Below are positions 46,801 to 56,167 of a stretch of DNA of 64,000 nt, piece by piece. The stretch's first letter is position 1, and every line of letters begins with the position of its first letter. The stretch lies in NCBI RefSeq assembly GCF_014697575.1, contig NZ_JACJSC010000001.1:124001-188000 (forward strand), read 5' to 3'. Made by a program: the position numbers and the translations under genes. The DNA comes from Planktothrix sp. FACHB-1365 (GTDB lineage Bacteria > Cyanobacteriota > Cyanobacteriia > Cyanobacteriales > Microcoleaceae). Under the pieces are notes generated by a model. It was given only the letters and a program-made list of their open reading frames with translations. It was not told the origin of the DNA and ran no database searches.

Positions 46801-47299
46801 GTTGTAGCATTTCCCGGTAGTTGGGGGCCGAACGAATGGTATTGGTAACGGCATAGAGGAGGGATTCTTGTTGGAGTGCCCGTCGCAGTTCTTCGGTGCG
46901 GGATTTGAGAACCGTATGGGTTTCTAAGGCTTGTTTAACAATCGCCTTGAGTTCGTCCGCATCCCAAGGTTTAGTCACATATTTAAAGACTTTACCCGAA
47001 TTAATCGCTTCAACTAAATCTTCAACATCGGTGTAACCTGTAAGAATAATCCGAATAATATCGGGATATTGAGCCGCCGTTAAACTCAAAAATTCCGTCC
47101 CACTCATTTGTGGCATTCGTTGATCAGAAATAATCACAGCCACGTCAGATTGAGACGCTAAGATGTCCAGCGCCGTCGGCCCGCCTTCTGCTCGCAATAC
47201 CCGGTATTCCCGATGAAAAGTGCGATACAGCAGATCTAGGTTATCGGGTTCATCATCGACAACTAAGATAGTCGGCTTAGATTTTTTCAGGGAATTCAT
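43829..47299 (-). CDS. REC-GAF-GAF-histidine kinase-REC-adenylate cyclase
   Basis: 1,156 residues in one frame. Order: receiver (~10-125; ILVVDDEPDNLDLL, ISDQRMPQM), GAF (~165-310), GAF (~335-505), HisKA with phospho-accepting His in FFQNISHEFRTPL (~535), HATPase (DTGIGI, GSGLGLALVKEL), second receiver (~810-925; LVVDDNPDLRRYV, ITDLMMPLVSG) and a class III cyclase (~965-1,150). Cyclase metal aspartates are in ILFSDIVGFTQ and VDKFVGDAVMALYG. The purine-selecting Lys (DKFVGD) and Asp (ERSDYTAIG) predict adenylate rather than guanylate cyclase, and NMAARLQ holds the transition-state Asn and Arg. It likely turns phosphorelay state into cAMP. Cytoplasmic; no membrane segment seen. Confidence 0.93.
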   Translation of the reverse strand: MNSLKKSKPTILVVDDEPDNLDLLYRTFHREYRVLRAEGGPTALDILASQSDVAVIISDQRMPQMSGTEFLSLTAAQYPDIIRIILTGYTDVEDLVEAINSGKVFKYVTKPWDADELKAIVKQALETHTVLKSRTEELRRALQQESLLYAVTNTIRSAPNYREMLQRIVETVGQMFEARYCLLRPFQDGQMVDEWFMYESGRGELLDTSDDQKPSTDLLQLLVWETTDVEVIQEAETDERVVSVIERQQAYAQSQIRSSLVVPLFYKLDLMAVLALHHCQDSHVWQDHEVQLVITVADQAALALSQARAYEQVRELAKREALVNTITSAIRSSLDPRTIFAAITQQLGEALRVDGCALSLWTRDDEYVQCVGLYDAARQASLVSDEWWSESPLAGVDATVHAQQFLEMLPQSLVPIRGNPVLQQLLRTRQPVVIQDLDLQPESHIAELPLRSASKALMVVPLLSDGEIIGSISLRQNNRTRKWLDSEINLVEVVAVQAALAVQQARLYQKTRQQAERLLEADRIKTEFFQNISHEFRTPLTLMIGPLESAINQQQDLPQEQAKIALRNSRRLLRLVNQLLDLQRFDAGRMQPSFRPCDLIAFCRSTVESFQLYCQKKEIYLKTELHSCPLLYLDLERFDKVLYNLLSNAMKFTPPSGTITLRVEPLGDHCRLQVQDTGIGIKPEQIPYLFERFRQAEGSANRSYEGSGLGLALVKELVELHKGQISVESVYGKGTTFTVWLPLGCSHLPGEQVLEIPAELNSSRASVEFADIDVDVMDEDYSDGSETSEEIMALGDNGTSTNLVLVVDDNPDLRRYVSKILRQSGYNVVVACNGHEGFEMAQKYHPEVIITDLMMPLVSGLDLIRLIRENTELKGTPMILLTAKADEDTRLEGVERGADAYLSKPFNDRELLAEVKNLQSLKENERRVAELNRYLTESVLKRFLPETMVKKAATGQLALDLSPEPRLITILFSDIVGFTQMSNQLQSQGIAVVLNEYLAEMTRVIFANGGTVDKFVGDAVMALYGAPEELRPEKQVKQAVNSARQMLQSLDKLNQRWRERGIFGENGVEPVRFRCGIHIGTAVVGMFGSPERSDYTAIGPAVNMAARLQEVAHPNSILVSKEVADYLPSEDIIIEEFHKLKGIGDKVLTVMITPQA

Positions 47300-47867
47300 G
47301 CACCGATCTCCTGCTGCAAGGGCTGTAGGGGGCTTGCGTTCTGTGTGGGTAACAGATTGGGGTGAACCCGCCCCTACCGGGTTATCAGGGTTAAGAACGT
47401 TTCAAGTGGTTTGGTGATTGAGGATGCCCCCTATTAATCTTATGCTTCTAGGGTGTTAGGTGTTGGATGTTGGGTCTTGAGGATGGATAGCTAACCCTCA
47501 ACTGCTCACCAACAAGCCCAGCCCCTTTTGTACCCATCCGACTAGAAGGAATCGCTGCTCTCAGTTGAATCGGTTTTCCCGTGTCAGATGCCGTTTGTGG
47601 TTCAATTGTTAACCCCAGAAACCCCGACCCTCTCTCAATCTTTGTTGATTCTTGTTGGACATCTGCATCCAACCTTTGATGATCAAGATACTCATTGATT
47701 ACTTATCCGATGCAGGTATAACCACAATCAGGATATTGATGCACAATATTTATTGTACCTTGATCATCCTGGGTGCGGAATTGTTGGCTGTTCTTAGGAA
47801 GAGGTAGGTGCAAGGATTTTATATATATTCTTGTGATCTTTATTATTCCTGTGCGATCTCTAAACTG
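47300..47867. other. Intergenic region of 568 bp, cyclase / GNAT gene
   Basis: No supported gene. A 74-codon minus ORF at 47448-47672 opens with TTG, has no ribosome-binding site and matches nothing known to me. A small hairpin, AACCCG (47365-47370) with CGGGTT (47378-47383), sits in a dispersed-repeat-like stretch around GGGGTGAACCCGCCCCTACC. Confidence 0.5.
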
Positions 47868-48533
47868 GTGAATCATTTGTTTTTCTCTTCCCCATCTCAC
47901 TCATCCTTTTTCGGATGCGAAAACCTCACTGGGCCGGGAACTCCTTCTCGGGTAGGAGGTTCTGTGGATTATTCTCGGTTACAAATGCGAGCGGCGACCT
48001 TGGGGGATCTCAGCGCCTTAACGGATGTTTTAGCCGAGAGTTTTCATTCCCGTGAGGGGATTTTTGGCTGGGTTTATCCGATTTTGCGGTTCGGTATTTA
48101 TGAAGATTTACGCCATCGTCTGGTCATGGGTTCGGAACACTATCTGTGTTTAGTTGCTGTTGCTTCATCGGTCGGGGTTTCGTCCTCGATTTATAGACTC
48201 AATCAGGAGTATATTTTAGGAACGGTGGAAATGAGTTTGCGATCGCGGTATGCTTGGCAATTATCGTTAACGTCTCGCTATCCCTATTTATCTAATTTAG
48301 CGGTTCATCCCCATTATCGACAGCAGGGAATTGCCCAACAATTATTGAGAATTTGTGAACAAACTGCCAAAAGTTGGGGATTTTCTCATCTTTATCTTCA
48401 TGTCCTGGAAAATAATCGCCCAGCGAGACAGCTTTATTACAAACAAGGTTATCGATTAAAAGAGATTGATTCGGGTTGGGATTCGGTATTATTTGGACAG
48501 CCTCGACGTTTGTTTTTACAAAAACGAATTTGA
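47868..48533 (+). CDS. GNAT-family N-acetyltransferase
   Basis: 221 residues from the GTG at 47868; the frame extends to 47808, and an ATG at 47985 is a later alternative. The acetyl-CoA fold is clear in YPYLSNLAVHPHYRQQGIAQ (strand beta4 and loop), QLLRICEQTAKSWGFSHLYL and LENNRPARQLYYKQGYRL. The N-terminal half, with SFHSREGIFGWVYPILRFG, follows a cyanobacterial subgroup. Substrate (protein or small amine) unknown. Convergent with larB, 7 bp apart. Confidence 0.85.
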   Translation: MNHLFFSSPSHSSFFGCENLTGPGTPSRVGGSVDYSRLQMRAATLGDLSALTDVLAESFHSREGIFGWVYPILRFGIYEDLRHRLVMGSEHYLCLVAVASSVGVSSSIYRLNQEYILGTVEMSLRSRYAWQLSLTSRYPYLSNLAVHPHYRQQGIAQQLLRICEQTAKSWGFSHLYLHVLENNRPARQLYYKQGYRLKEIDSGWDSVLFGQPRRLFLQKRI

Positions 48534-48540
48534 GCTTTTT

Positions 48541-49326
48541 TTAAGACTGAATTCGTTGTTTTAATCGTTCTCCCAAACGTAAAATTTGACACGCTAAAAT
48601 CCCCGCCCCAAAGCCATTATCAATATTAACAACACCGACTCCCACCGCACAGGAATTTAACATGGTTAACAGAGGGGCTAACCCATTAAAACTCGCACCA
48701 TATCCCACACTGGTTGGCACTGCAATCACCGGACAATCGGCTAAACCTGCAACGACACTGGGTAAAGCACCTTCCATTCCCGCCACTACAATTAATACAT
48801 CCGCATCGGCAATTAAAGGCCAACTACTGAGTAAGCGATGAATTCCAGCAACTCCCACATCCCATAACCGTTTCACGGAAAAACCACATAAAGTGGCGGT
48901 TATTGCCGCTTCTTCAGCAACGGGTAAATCGGCAGTTCCGGCTGTTAAAATGGTTATTTTTCCGTTAGTATGAACCTGGGGAATGGTATCCGGTTGAATG
49001 GCACAAATTTTAGCCGATTCATAATAGCGTAAATCCGGTATTTGTGCTTTTAAGTGTTGATAAATATTGGGTTCAATTCGAGTCGCCATAACCACCGGAT
49101 TTCGGGTTCGCATCACCTCGATAATCTTAATAATTTGTTCGGGGGTTTTATTCAGTCCCCAAATCACTTCAGGAAATCCGGTTCTTAATTTGCGATGGTG
49201 GTCAATGCGGGCAAAATCACCAACGGGTTCAAAATCAAAGTATTTAATTTTATCTAACGCATCGGTTGGGGTCAGTTGACCGGATGCAACGGATTCGAGT
49301 AACTGTTGTAAAGCTTCAGGATTCAT
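48541..49326 (-). CDS. larB: LarB / circadian phase modifier CpmA-like protein
   Basis: 261 residues. The C-terminal half is a PurE-like domain (ITILTAGTADLPVAEEAAIT, VVAGMEGALPSVVAGL, PTSVGYGASFNG). In other bacteria LarB carboxylates and hydrolyses nicotinic acid adenine dinucleotide in the first step of the nickel-pincer cofactor of lactate racemase. In Synechococcus the homologue CpmA affects circadian phase. larC and larE are not seen nearby. LarB fits best by sequence; the circadian role is known only for CpmA. Confidence 0.88.
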   Translation of the reverse strand: MNPEALQQLLESVASGQLTPTDALDKIKYFDFEPVGDFARIDHHRKLRTGFPEVIWGLNKTPEQIIKIIEVMRTRNPVVMATRIEPNIYQHLKAQIPDLRYYESAKICAIQPDTIPQVHTNGKITILTAGTADLPVAEEAAITATLCGFSVKRLWDVGVAGIHRLLSSWPLIADADVLIVVAGMEGALPSVVAGLADCPVIAVPTSVGYGASFNGLAPLLTMLNSCAVGVGVVNIDNGFGAGILACQILRLGERLKQRIQS

Positions 49327-49343
49327 TTCGATTTAAAAACTAA

Positions 49344-51110
49344 TTATTCAGCAATTCTGAGTTCATACAAATTCCAAAAACCTCCTCCTAAAGGGGTGAA
49401 TTGAATGCCTTGAACTCGGTTGCGAATCGCTTCAAAGGAGAGGGGATTAACCATATATAATAAAGGCACTTGTTCTGCAATAATTTTTTGAGCTTTGCCA
49501 TAAAGTTCTTTCCGCTTTTTCGGATCAAATTCTTGGGACGCTTTCACAAATAAATCGTCTATTTCTTGTTCCCAAGTAGAAACTTGCCAACCTTTAATCT
49601 CTGGTTCTCCCGGTTGTGGCCCTTGGTTAAAGGTGTGTAACCGTCCATTCACTGACCAAATATTATAACCCCCATGAGGTTCAACTCCGCCTCCAGTAAA
49701 TCCTCCTAGATAGGCATCCCAATTTCGGGAACTCGAAAGACGTTCTACCAAAGTATTAAAGCTGAGAAATAATAAATCGACTTGAATCCCAATTCTAGCA
49801 AGATCTTGGTTAATTTGAGTTGCCATTTGTTCCCGAATTTTTTTACCCGCACTGGTTAAGAGAGTAAAGCGAACAAAATTTCCGTCACTATCGGTTAATT
49901 GCCCTTGATTATTATACTTAAATCCAGCATCAATTAACAGCTTTTTGGCTTGTTCAGGATCATAAAGATAGGTTTTTAATCCTTCTTCGGGAGATAAATA
50001 AAAGGGACTTTGTACAGGAATGGGAGAAAATTGCAGTTCTCCTAATCCCAAATAAAGGTTATTTTTCATCACGTCCCGATTAATCGCATAATAAACCGCC
50101 TGTCGGAATGCTATATTATTAAACCATTTGGATTTAATTGGCTCAACAAAGGGTTTCCCTTGGACATTTTTTCCTTGATTTAAGTTAAATGCCATAAACA
50201 CAGTTCCCATATCTGGCCCTGCATTAAAAATGGTAAATTTTCCCCGTTCTTCTTCAGGTTTTAATAAAGGAAATGCTTCGGGTTGAATGGGTAAAGTATC
50301 TAAAGAACCTGAACGAAAATTCAATAATTGAGTATCGGTACTTTCTATAATTTGCCAGACAATTTGTTCAATATAGGGTTGGGAATTTCCTTGTTCATCT
50401 TTGCGCCAATAATAAGGATTTCGTTGTAAAATTACCCGTTGATAGGGAGCATAGCTTTGGATGCGATATTGACCATTTCCCACAATATCTTGGGGGTTTG
50501 TATCGGTTCCCCAAGTGGTTAAAAATTTAGGGTTTCCCTCAGCATCGGTTTGGGTTATAGATTCTTTTAAAATATGAGATGGTAAAATTGTTAGTCCGGC
50601 TACATATTGTAAAAAAGGAGCAAAGGGTTCTGCAACGGCAAATTCAACCCGACGATTATCTAATTTTTTAACCGTTGGGAAGGTTCGACTTTTTCCGACT
50701 CGTAAAATATCTTTAAAACTGGTGGGAATTTTATCGTTTAAATAAATTTTATTATAGGTAAAAATAATATCATCAACCGTAAAGGGTTCACCATCCGACC
50801 ACTTCAACCCATCTTTTAAGGTAATAATAATTTTTTGTTTATCTTGAGAGATTTCCCAAGATTCCGCTAACCCAGATTTCGGGATTAATTCTCCGGTTAC
50901 GGGGTCTTCTTGAATTAACGGGTCATACAAATAACCAAATACATTATAAGCCGATTGACTCATGGGCGGATTAAACGTCGCTGGGCCGCTAGGGGTGGGA
51001 ATCACCAATCGAGATGGAATTTGGGATTGAACGGCACTACAGGCGCTCAGAACCAGTGCTAATAGAATAATTACAGTCTTTTGGAACCAATAAGGTTTAA
51101 ATGGAATCAT
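49344..51110 (-). CDS. Family 5 ABC solute-binding lipoprotein (peptide type)
   Basis: 588 residues. Signal peptide with lipobox LVLSAC (~residue 24). SBP_bac_5 features: YDPLIQEDPVTGELIPKSGL, ESWEISQDKQKIIITLKDGL, KWSDGEPFTVDDIIFTY and FRQAVYYAINRD. Captures peptides or other solutes and delivers them to a permease. The permease and ATPase genes are not adjacent. The next gene upstream, also a binding protein, is 148 bp away. Confidence 0.93.
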   Translation of the reverse strand: MIPFKPYWFQKTVIILLALVLSACSAVQSQIPSRLVIPTPSGPATFNPPMSQSAYNVFGYLYDPLIQEDPVTGELIPKSGLAESWEISQDKQKIIITLKDGLKWSDGEPFTVDDIIFTYNKIYLNDKIPTSFKDILRVGKSRTFPTVKKLDNRRVEFAVAEPFAPFLQYVAGLTILPSHILKESITQTDAEGNPKFLTTWGTDTNPQDIVGNGQYRIQSYAPYQRVILQRNPYYWRKDEQGNSQPYIEQIVWQIIESTDTQLLNFRSGSLDTLPIQPEAFPLLKPEEERGKFTIFNAGPDMGTVFMAFNLNQGKNVQGKPFVEPIKSKWFNNIAFRQAVYYAINRDVMKNNLYLGLGELQFSPIPVQSPFYLSPEEGLKTYLYDPEQAKKLLIDAGFKYNNQGQLTDSDGNFVRFTLLTSAGKKIREQMATQINQDLARIGIQVDLLFLSFNTLVERLSSSRNWDAYLGGFTGGGVEPHGGYNIWSVNGRLHTFNQGPQPGEPEIKGWQVSTWEQEIDDLFVKASQEFDPKKRKELYGKAQKIIAEQVPLLYMVNPLSFEAIRNRVQGIQFTPLGGGFWNLYELRIAE

Positions 51111-51258
51111 TTTACAAAAACTAGCTGATTGCTATAGCAATCTTAAATCATTTTTGAAAAAAACTGTAGGGGTAATGTCCTGCTAACACCCTAGAATAAA
51201 ATATTATAACTAATTGAGTCGGAGGGTGATATACTTTATATCGCTTTCAGCTTTAATA

Positions 51259-52371
51259 TTAACGAGAAGCCGTATTTTGAATTTCTAACTGAATTTGATC
51301 AAAAATCCCATTATCTTTAAAAAATTTGTCTTGAATATTATTCCATCCGCCTAGATCTTCGGCGTTAAATAATTTCTTAATCGGGGAAAATTTTTGAGAG
51401 GCTATCGGATCTAAGGGTCTAAATCCCACTTTAGCAAAAGCCCTTTGTGCTTCAGGAGTAAAGAGGAATTCTACAAATGCTTCTGCGACTTCACGAGTTT
51501 CTCGGCGATCAACATATTTATCTACAATGGCGATGGGATTATCAATAGAAATATTAACATCAGGAATAATCACTAAGGTGTTTTTAGCGAGTCCATTTTG
51601 AGCCGATAAAATCATTTCGTTTTCATAATTAATTAATACATCTCCTTGATTTTGTCGTAGAAATAAATCCGTTGATTCCCGCGCATCTTTAGCTAATACA
51701 GCGACATTTCTATAAACTTGAGTCACAAAATTTAAGGCTTCGGTTTCCGTCCCTCCGGTTTGTGTAATCGCCCCCCACAACGCCAGGAAATTCCAACGCG
51801 CAATTCCTGATGTTTTGGGGTCAGCCGTAATCACCGAGACTCCGGGTTTTGCCAAATCAGACCAAGTACGGATGTGTTTCGGATTTCCAGCCCGGGTAAC
51901 AATCGCCCCGACTGAATGGGCGACAATCCCCTGATTGGGGACTTCCTGTTCCCAACCCGGTTGAATTAAGCCAGCTTCCTGAATTTTGTTGGTGTCGAGG
52001 GCTAAGGCTAAATGCACAACATCCGCCGGAAATCCATTAATCACGGCGCGAGTTTGGGTACTAGATCCAGCATAACTTTGTCTAATTCTCACCTCCTGGT
52101 GATGTTCCCGATGCCATTTTTCTTTAAACAGAGGAATAATTTCGGCGTAGGCGGCGCGAGTTACAGCATAGGACACTAAACTCAGTTCAACGGGTTGACG
52201 TCGAGGAGTGATCTCGTCTGCGGGAGAAAAGGAAGAGGGAGAAACGGTATATCGATTACAGGCGGGGAGGAGGAGACTCAAACTCAGACTGGCCAGCAAC
52301 AAAAACAAAAAGCTATGAGAGAGTATCCAAAATCCAGAGTCCATCCATTTCTGCCACTGACGATAGAACAT
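51259..52371 (-). CDS. sbpA: Sulfate/thiosulfate-binding lipoprotein
   Basis: 370 residues. N-terminal hydrophobic segment and lipobox LLLPAC (~residue 38). The sulfate-binding protein family is marked by LSLVSYAVTRAAYAEIIPLF, QSYAGSSTQTRAVING, ADVVHLALALDTNKI and WNFLALWGAITQTGG. It binds sulfate for the CysTWA permease, whose genes are not in this window. Start ATG at 52371. Expected to be induced by sulfur limitation, but no such site was identified. Confidence 0.9.
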   Translation of the reverse strand: MFYRQWQKWMDSGFWILSHSFLFLLLASLSLSLLLPACNRYTVSPSSFSPADEITPRRQPVELSLVSYAVTRAAYAEIIPLFKEKWHREHHQEVRIRQSYAGSSTQTRAVINGFPADVVHLALALDTNKIQEAGLIQPGWEQEVPNQGIVAHSVGAIVTRAGNPKHIRTWSDLAKPGVSVITADPKTSGIARWNFLALWGAITQTGGTETEALNFVTQVYRNVAVLAKDARESTDLFLRQNQGDVLINYENEMILSAQNGLAKNTLVIIPDVNISIDNPIAIVDKYVDRRETREVAEAFVEFLFTPEAQRAFAKVGFRPLDPIASQKFSPIKKLFNAEDLGGWNNIQDKFFKDNGIFDQIQLEIQNTASR

Positions 52372-52636
52372 AGCCCGTGAAATTCCTCAGTTATTGATTA
52401 AGATTTTAATCAAAAAATACTATAATTTGGTAGGATTAGTGTACTTTATAATAAATAATATAACATTTTCGAGGATAAGGCGATTGCCAATCGCGGATTA
52501 ATGTTGTTTTAAATACAAAAGAATTCAGGGGACAATTAGGATTATAAACCTTTGCTAGAATATGAGGATGTATTGACTGTTTACCCACTCAATTCGGATT
52601 TTTTAAACTTTGAGTAGCTCCCGTAGGAAAAATAAT

Positions 52637-55600
52637 ATGGTTCGTTTTCATAAAAAGTTATTTCCTCAATCCAAAAGTTCAATTACTCGTGAAACGCTGA
52701 TAAAAATGGCGGTTAGAATTGCGTTTGTTATCTTGGGATCAACCGCCCTCAGCTATCTCCATTTAATGTCTATTTTAGAAACTCAAACCATCAAACAGCT
52801 AGATAAATATATTGTAGAACGGGGACAACGGGAAAGCAATATTTTTAACTTAGCAGAAGATAACCATGCTGTCTTAGAACAGGAAATTAAACGCCGTTTA
52901 GAAGAATGGGAAGATTATGACCCCCAAGCAGAATTTGATCAACGATTTGTGCGTTCTAATGATGGAGTCATTCGCAATCAACCGGAAAAGTTTGATCGCA
53001 GCCGTCAAGCTGGAGTTTATATTGGCAAAAATGTTGAACTTACTCCCGAAATTCGTCGTCGTGTTCTCATATTTTATGATTTAGTTATTTCCTTTGGAAT
53101 GGCTTGGCGAAGTCGCTTCCAAAATACCTATATTAATACGCCTGAAAATATAGGAATTATGTATTGGCCGGAGGTGCCTTGGGCGGAAAATACCACATCA
53201 GATCTCTATATTCCAAATGAAGACTCTTTCTCGATTACGAACTTCCAACATAACCCAAGTCGTCAGACAGTTTGTACTGGACTTTCTTATGATCGTATTG
53301 CCAGAGATTGGACGATTTCTTGCGGAACTCCCGTTGATATTGCAGGGAAACAGGTAGCAACTATTGGTCATGATATTGTTTTAAATGAACTCTTAGAGCG
53401 AACCTTACAAGACCGCCTACCTGGAACTTATAATCTGATTTTTCGCTCCGATGGTCGTTTAATTGCCCATCCCGATAAAATGGATGAAATTAAGAATAAG
53501 CAGGGAAAGTTTGAGATTACTCAATCTCAAGATTTGCATTTAATCCGAATTTTTGAGTTAGTCAGACATTTAGAATCAGGACAATCTGTTGTAAAAAATG
53601 ATCAAGATCAAGAATATTTAGCCGTTGCCAAACTGGAAACGCCTGATTGGTATTTTGTTACAGTATTCCCCAAATCTATTCTAGCAGAAGTTGCCTTTAA
53701 AAATGCTCGTTTTGTCCTGATTTTAGGAGGAATTTCTCTAATTTTTGAAATTGTGATATTATTATTTGTTTTGCGTCAACAAGTTGCTGAACCTTTAAGT
53801 CAACTGATGGTTGCAACGGAACAAATTGCCACGGGGGATTTTAATATTAATCTCGATATTAAACGCTCAGATGAATTAGGGCAATTAGCATCATCCTTTA
53901 ATACAATGGCTGGGGAAGTTCAGGCGCGAGAAGTAAGACTCAAGCAAGCACAAATTGCCTTAAAACGAACCGATAAACTCAAGGATGAATTTTTAGCGAA
54001 TACCTCCCACGAACTTCGCACGCCCTTAAATGGAATTATTGGGATTGCGGAATCGTTAATTGATGGCACAACCGGTCAGTTAACCTCGGCTACCCTATCT
54101 AATTTAAGAATGATTGTATCCAGTGGCAGAAGGTTAGCAAATTTAGTCAATGATATTTTAGATTTCTCTAAACTCAAACATAAAACCCTGGAACTTCAAC
54201 TCAAACCCGTCGGGTTACGAGAAGTTGTCGAAGTCGTGATCACCCTGAGTCAACCCTTAATTGATCAAAAAAAATTACAGATTCACAATAAAATTTCACC
54301 CTTATTACCTGCGGTAATAGCGGATGAAAATCGCCTGCAACAAATTTTTCATAATTTAATTGGAAATGCTTTAAAATTCACCGATAGTGGTAAAATTGAA
54401 ATTACCGCTCAGGTTATTTCTAATTCAGCATCACAACAGCTACAAATTACCGTTTCTGATACCGGAATTGGCATTCCAGAGGATAAATTAGAACGAATTT
54501 TTGAGTCCTTTGAACAAGCGGATGGTTCCACAGCTAGAATTTATGGCGGGACAGGATTAGGACTGGCGATTACCAAGCAATTAATCGAATTACAGGGCGG
54601 AGAAATTTGGGTAGAGTCAACACTCAATGAAGGGTCTCAATTTCATTTTACTTTACCCATCAGTCTGGATTTAGAAAGCCATTCTTCTAGTATTTCTATC
54701 TTGAGTTTAAGAGATCATTTTCCTTCATCTGTGGTGATGAGTTCTGCTGTTTCGGTCTATTCTGAAGACAGGTTGACGGAGAATGAAGAACAGGTAATTG
54801 AGGAAATTTCATCAACTTTGATTCAAGATCAACAACAAGTTTACAAAATTTTAGTGGTTGATGATGAACCTGTTAATCGTCAAGTTTTAGTCAATCATTT
54901 ATCTTTATATCAATATGAAATTACAGAAGCTGCTTCAGGTCATGAAGCCTTGGATTTGCTCAGAAACGGTTTTAAACCGGATTTAATATTACTGGATGTG
55001 ATGATGCCTCGAATGACGGGTTATGAAGTGACGCGCAAAGTTCGAGAAATCTGGCAACCGAATGAGTTACCCATTGTCTTACTTACAGCTAAAAATCAAG
55101 TCTCTGATCTCGTCATTGGTTTACAAGCAGGGGCAAATGATTATGTGACGAAACCTATTACAAAAAGTGAATTAATTGCCCGGATTACAACCCATTGTAC
55201 TCAAGCAGCAACCTTCTTAGAAAATGCCCGTCTTTATTTAGAATTACAAGCTTCTGAAGCCAGGGAAAGAGAAAGATCCATGCAGCTTGAGCAATCTTTA
55301 GAACAACTCAAAAATGTTCAATTACAAATGATTCAAGCGGAAAAAATGGCGAGTATTGGTCAATTAGTCGCTGGAGTGGGTCATGAAATTAATAATCCAA
55401 TTTCATTTATTTTAGGTAATCTCAGTTATGCCGAAACGTCAGTTAAAGATTTAATTGAGTTAATTCTTCTTTATCAGGATAAATATCCTCAACCTTGTTT
55501 AGAAATTGTTGAGAAAATTGAAAAAATTGATTTATCTTACTTAATTGAAGATTTACCCCAAGTGATGGCTTCTTTAAAAATGGGAGCAGAACGAATTAGA

Positions 55601-56152
55601 CAAATTAGTATTGCTTTACGCACATTTTCTAGGAGAGATACAGATCAGAAAGTAGAATTTAATCTGCATGAAGGAATTGAAAGTACCCTGATGATTTTAA
55701 AACACCGACTTCAGGGGAATTCCAAGCGCCCGGAAATTACTATTATTAAAAATTATGGAGATTTACCCCCGATTAATTGCTATCCTGGACAACTGAATCA
55801 AGTATTTCTCAATCTTGTCGCCAATGCTATTGATGCGTTAGATGATGCGATGGAAGATCGAGCTTATCGAGAGCATTACAATTCTCCTCAAAAAATTAGT
55901 ATCTACACAGAACTCTCTCAAGATGAACAATGGGCAATGATCCGAATTAAAGACAATGGTATGGGGATGATAGAATCAGTAAAACAAAAAATATTTGAGC
56001 ATTTATTCACAACAAAACCTGTAGGGAAAGGAACAGGAATTGGTTTATCAATTAGTCATCAAATTATTGTGGAGAAACACGGAGGTAAACTCAGTTGTGT
56101 TTCTTCTTGGGGAGAAGGTTCAGAGTTTATAATTGAAATTCCAGTCGAATAA
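52637..56152 (+). CDS. Hybrid sensor kinase with two kinase cores
   Basis: 1,171 residues from the ATG at 52637 (the frame also opens at TTG 52610). A membrane helix near residues 20-45, an extracytoplasmic Cache-like region (~45-350), a second helix (FVLILGGISLIFEIVILLFV), HAMP (~385-435), HisKA with His458 in LANTSHELRTPLNGI and HATPase (DTGIGIP, GGTGLGLAI). A receiver follows (~735-855; ILVVDDEPVNRQVL, LLDVMMPRM), then a coiled coil and a second kinase core with AGVGHEINNPISFI and a second ATPase (DNGMGMI, GKGTGIGLSI). Two complete cores flank one receiver, which could form an internal relay. No cognate regulator is adjacent. Confidence 0.92.
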   Translation: MVRFHKKLFPQSKSSITRETLIKMAVRIAFVILGSTALSYLHLMSILETQTIKQLDKYIVERGQRESNIFNLAEDNHAVLEQEIKRRLEEWEDYDPQAEFDQRFVRSNDGVIRNQPEKFDRSRQAGVYIGKNVELTPEIRRRVLIFYDLVISFGMAWRSRFQNTYINTPENIGIMYWPEVPWAENTTSDLYIPNEDSFSITNFQHNPSRQTVCTGLSYDRIARDWTISCGTPVDIAGKQVATIGHDIVLNELLERTLQDRLPGTYNLIFRSDGRLIAHPDKMDEIKNKQGKFEITQSQDLHLIRIFELVRHLESGQSVVKNDQDQEYLAVAKLETPDWYFVTVFPKSILAEVAFKNARFVLILGGISLIFEIVILLFVLRQQVAEPLSQLMVATEQIATGDFNINLDIKRSDELGQLASSFNTMAGEVQAREVRLKQAQIALKRTDKLKDEFLANTSHELRTPLNGIIGIAESLIDGTTGQLTSATLSNLRMIVSSGRRLANLVNDILDFSKLKHKTLELQLKPVGLREVVEVVITLSQPLIDQKKLQIHNKISPLLPAVIADENRLQQIFHNLIGNALKFTDSGKIEITAQVISNSASQQLQITVSDTGIGIPEDKLERIFESFEQADGSTARIYGGTGLGLAITKQLIELQGGEIWVESTLNEGSQFHFTLPISLDLESHSSSISILSLRDHFPSSVVMSSAVSVYSEDRLTENEEQVIEEISSTLIQDQQQVYKILVVDDEPVNRQVLVNHLSLYQYEITEAASGHEALDLLRNGFKPDLILLDVMMPRMTGYEVTRKVREIWQPNELPIVLLTAKNQVSDLVIGLQAGANDYVTKPITKSELIARITTHCTQAATFLENARLYLELQASEARERERSMQLEQSLEQLKNVQLQMIQAEKMASIGQLVAGVGHEINNPISFILGNLSYAETSVKDLIELILLYQDKYPQPCLEIVEKIEKIDLSYLIEDLPQVMASLKMGAERIRQISIALRTFSRRDTDQKVEFNLHEGIESTLMILKHRLQGNSKRPEITIIKNYGDLPPINCYPGQLNQVFLNLVANAIDALDDAMEDRAYREHYNSPQKISIYTELSQDEQWAMIRIKDNGMGMIESVKQKIFEHLFTTKPVGKGTGIGLSISHQIIVEKHGGKLSCVSSWGEGSEFIIEIPVE

Positions 56153-56167
56153 AAATGAACGGGAATC

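Noticed and set aside
47448-47672. 74-codon minus-strand ORF
   Set aside because: TTG start, no ribosome-binding site and no recognisable product; kept only as a note in the intergenic entry.
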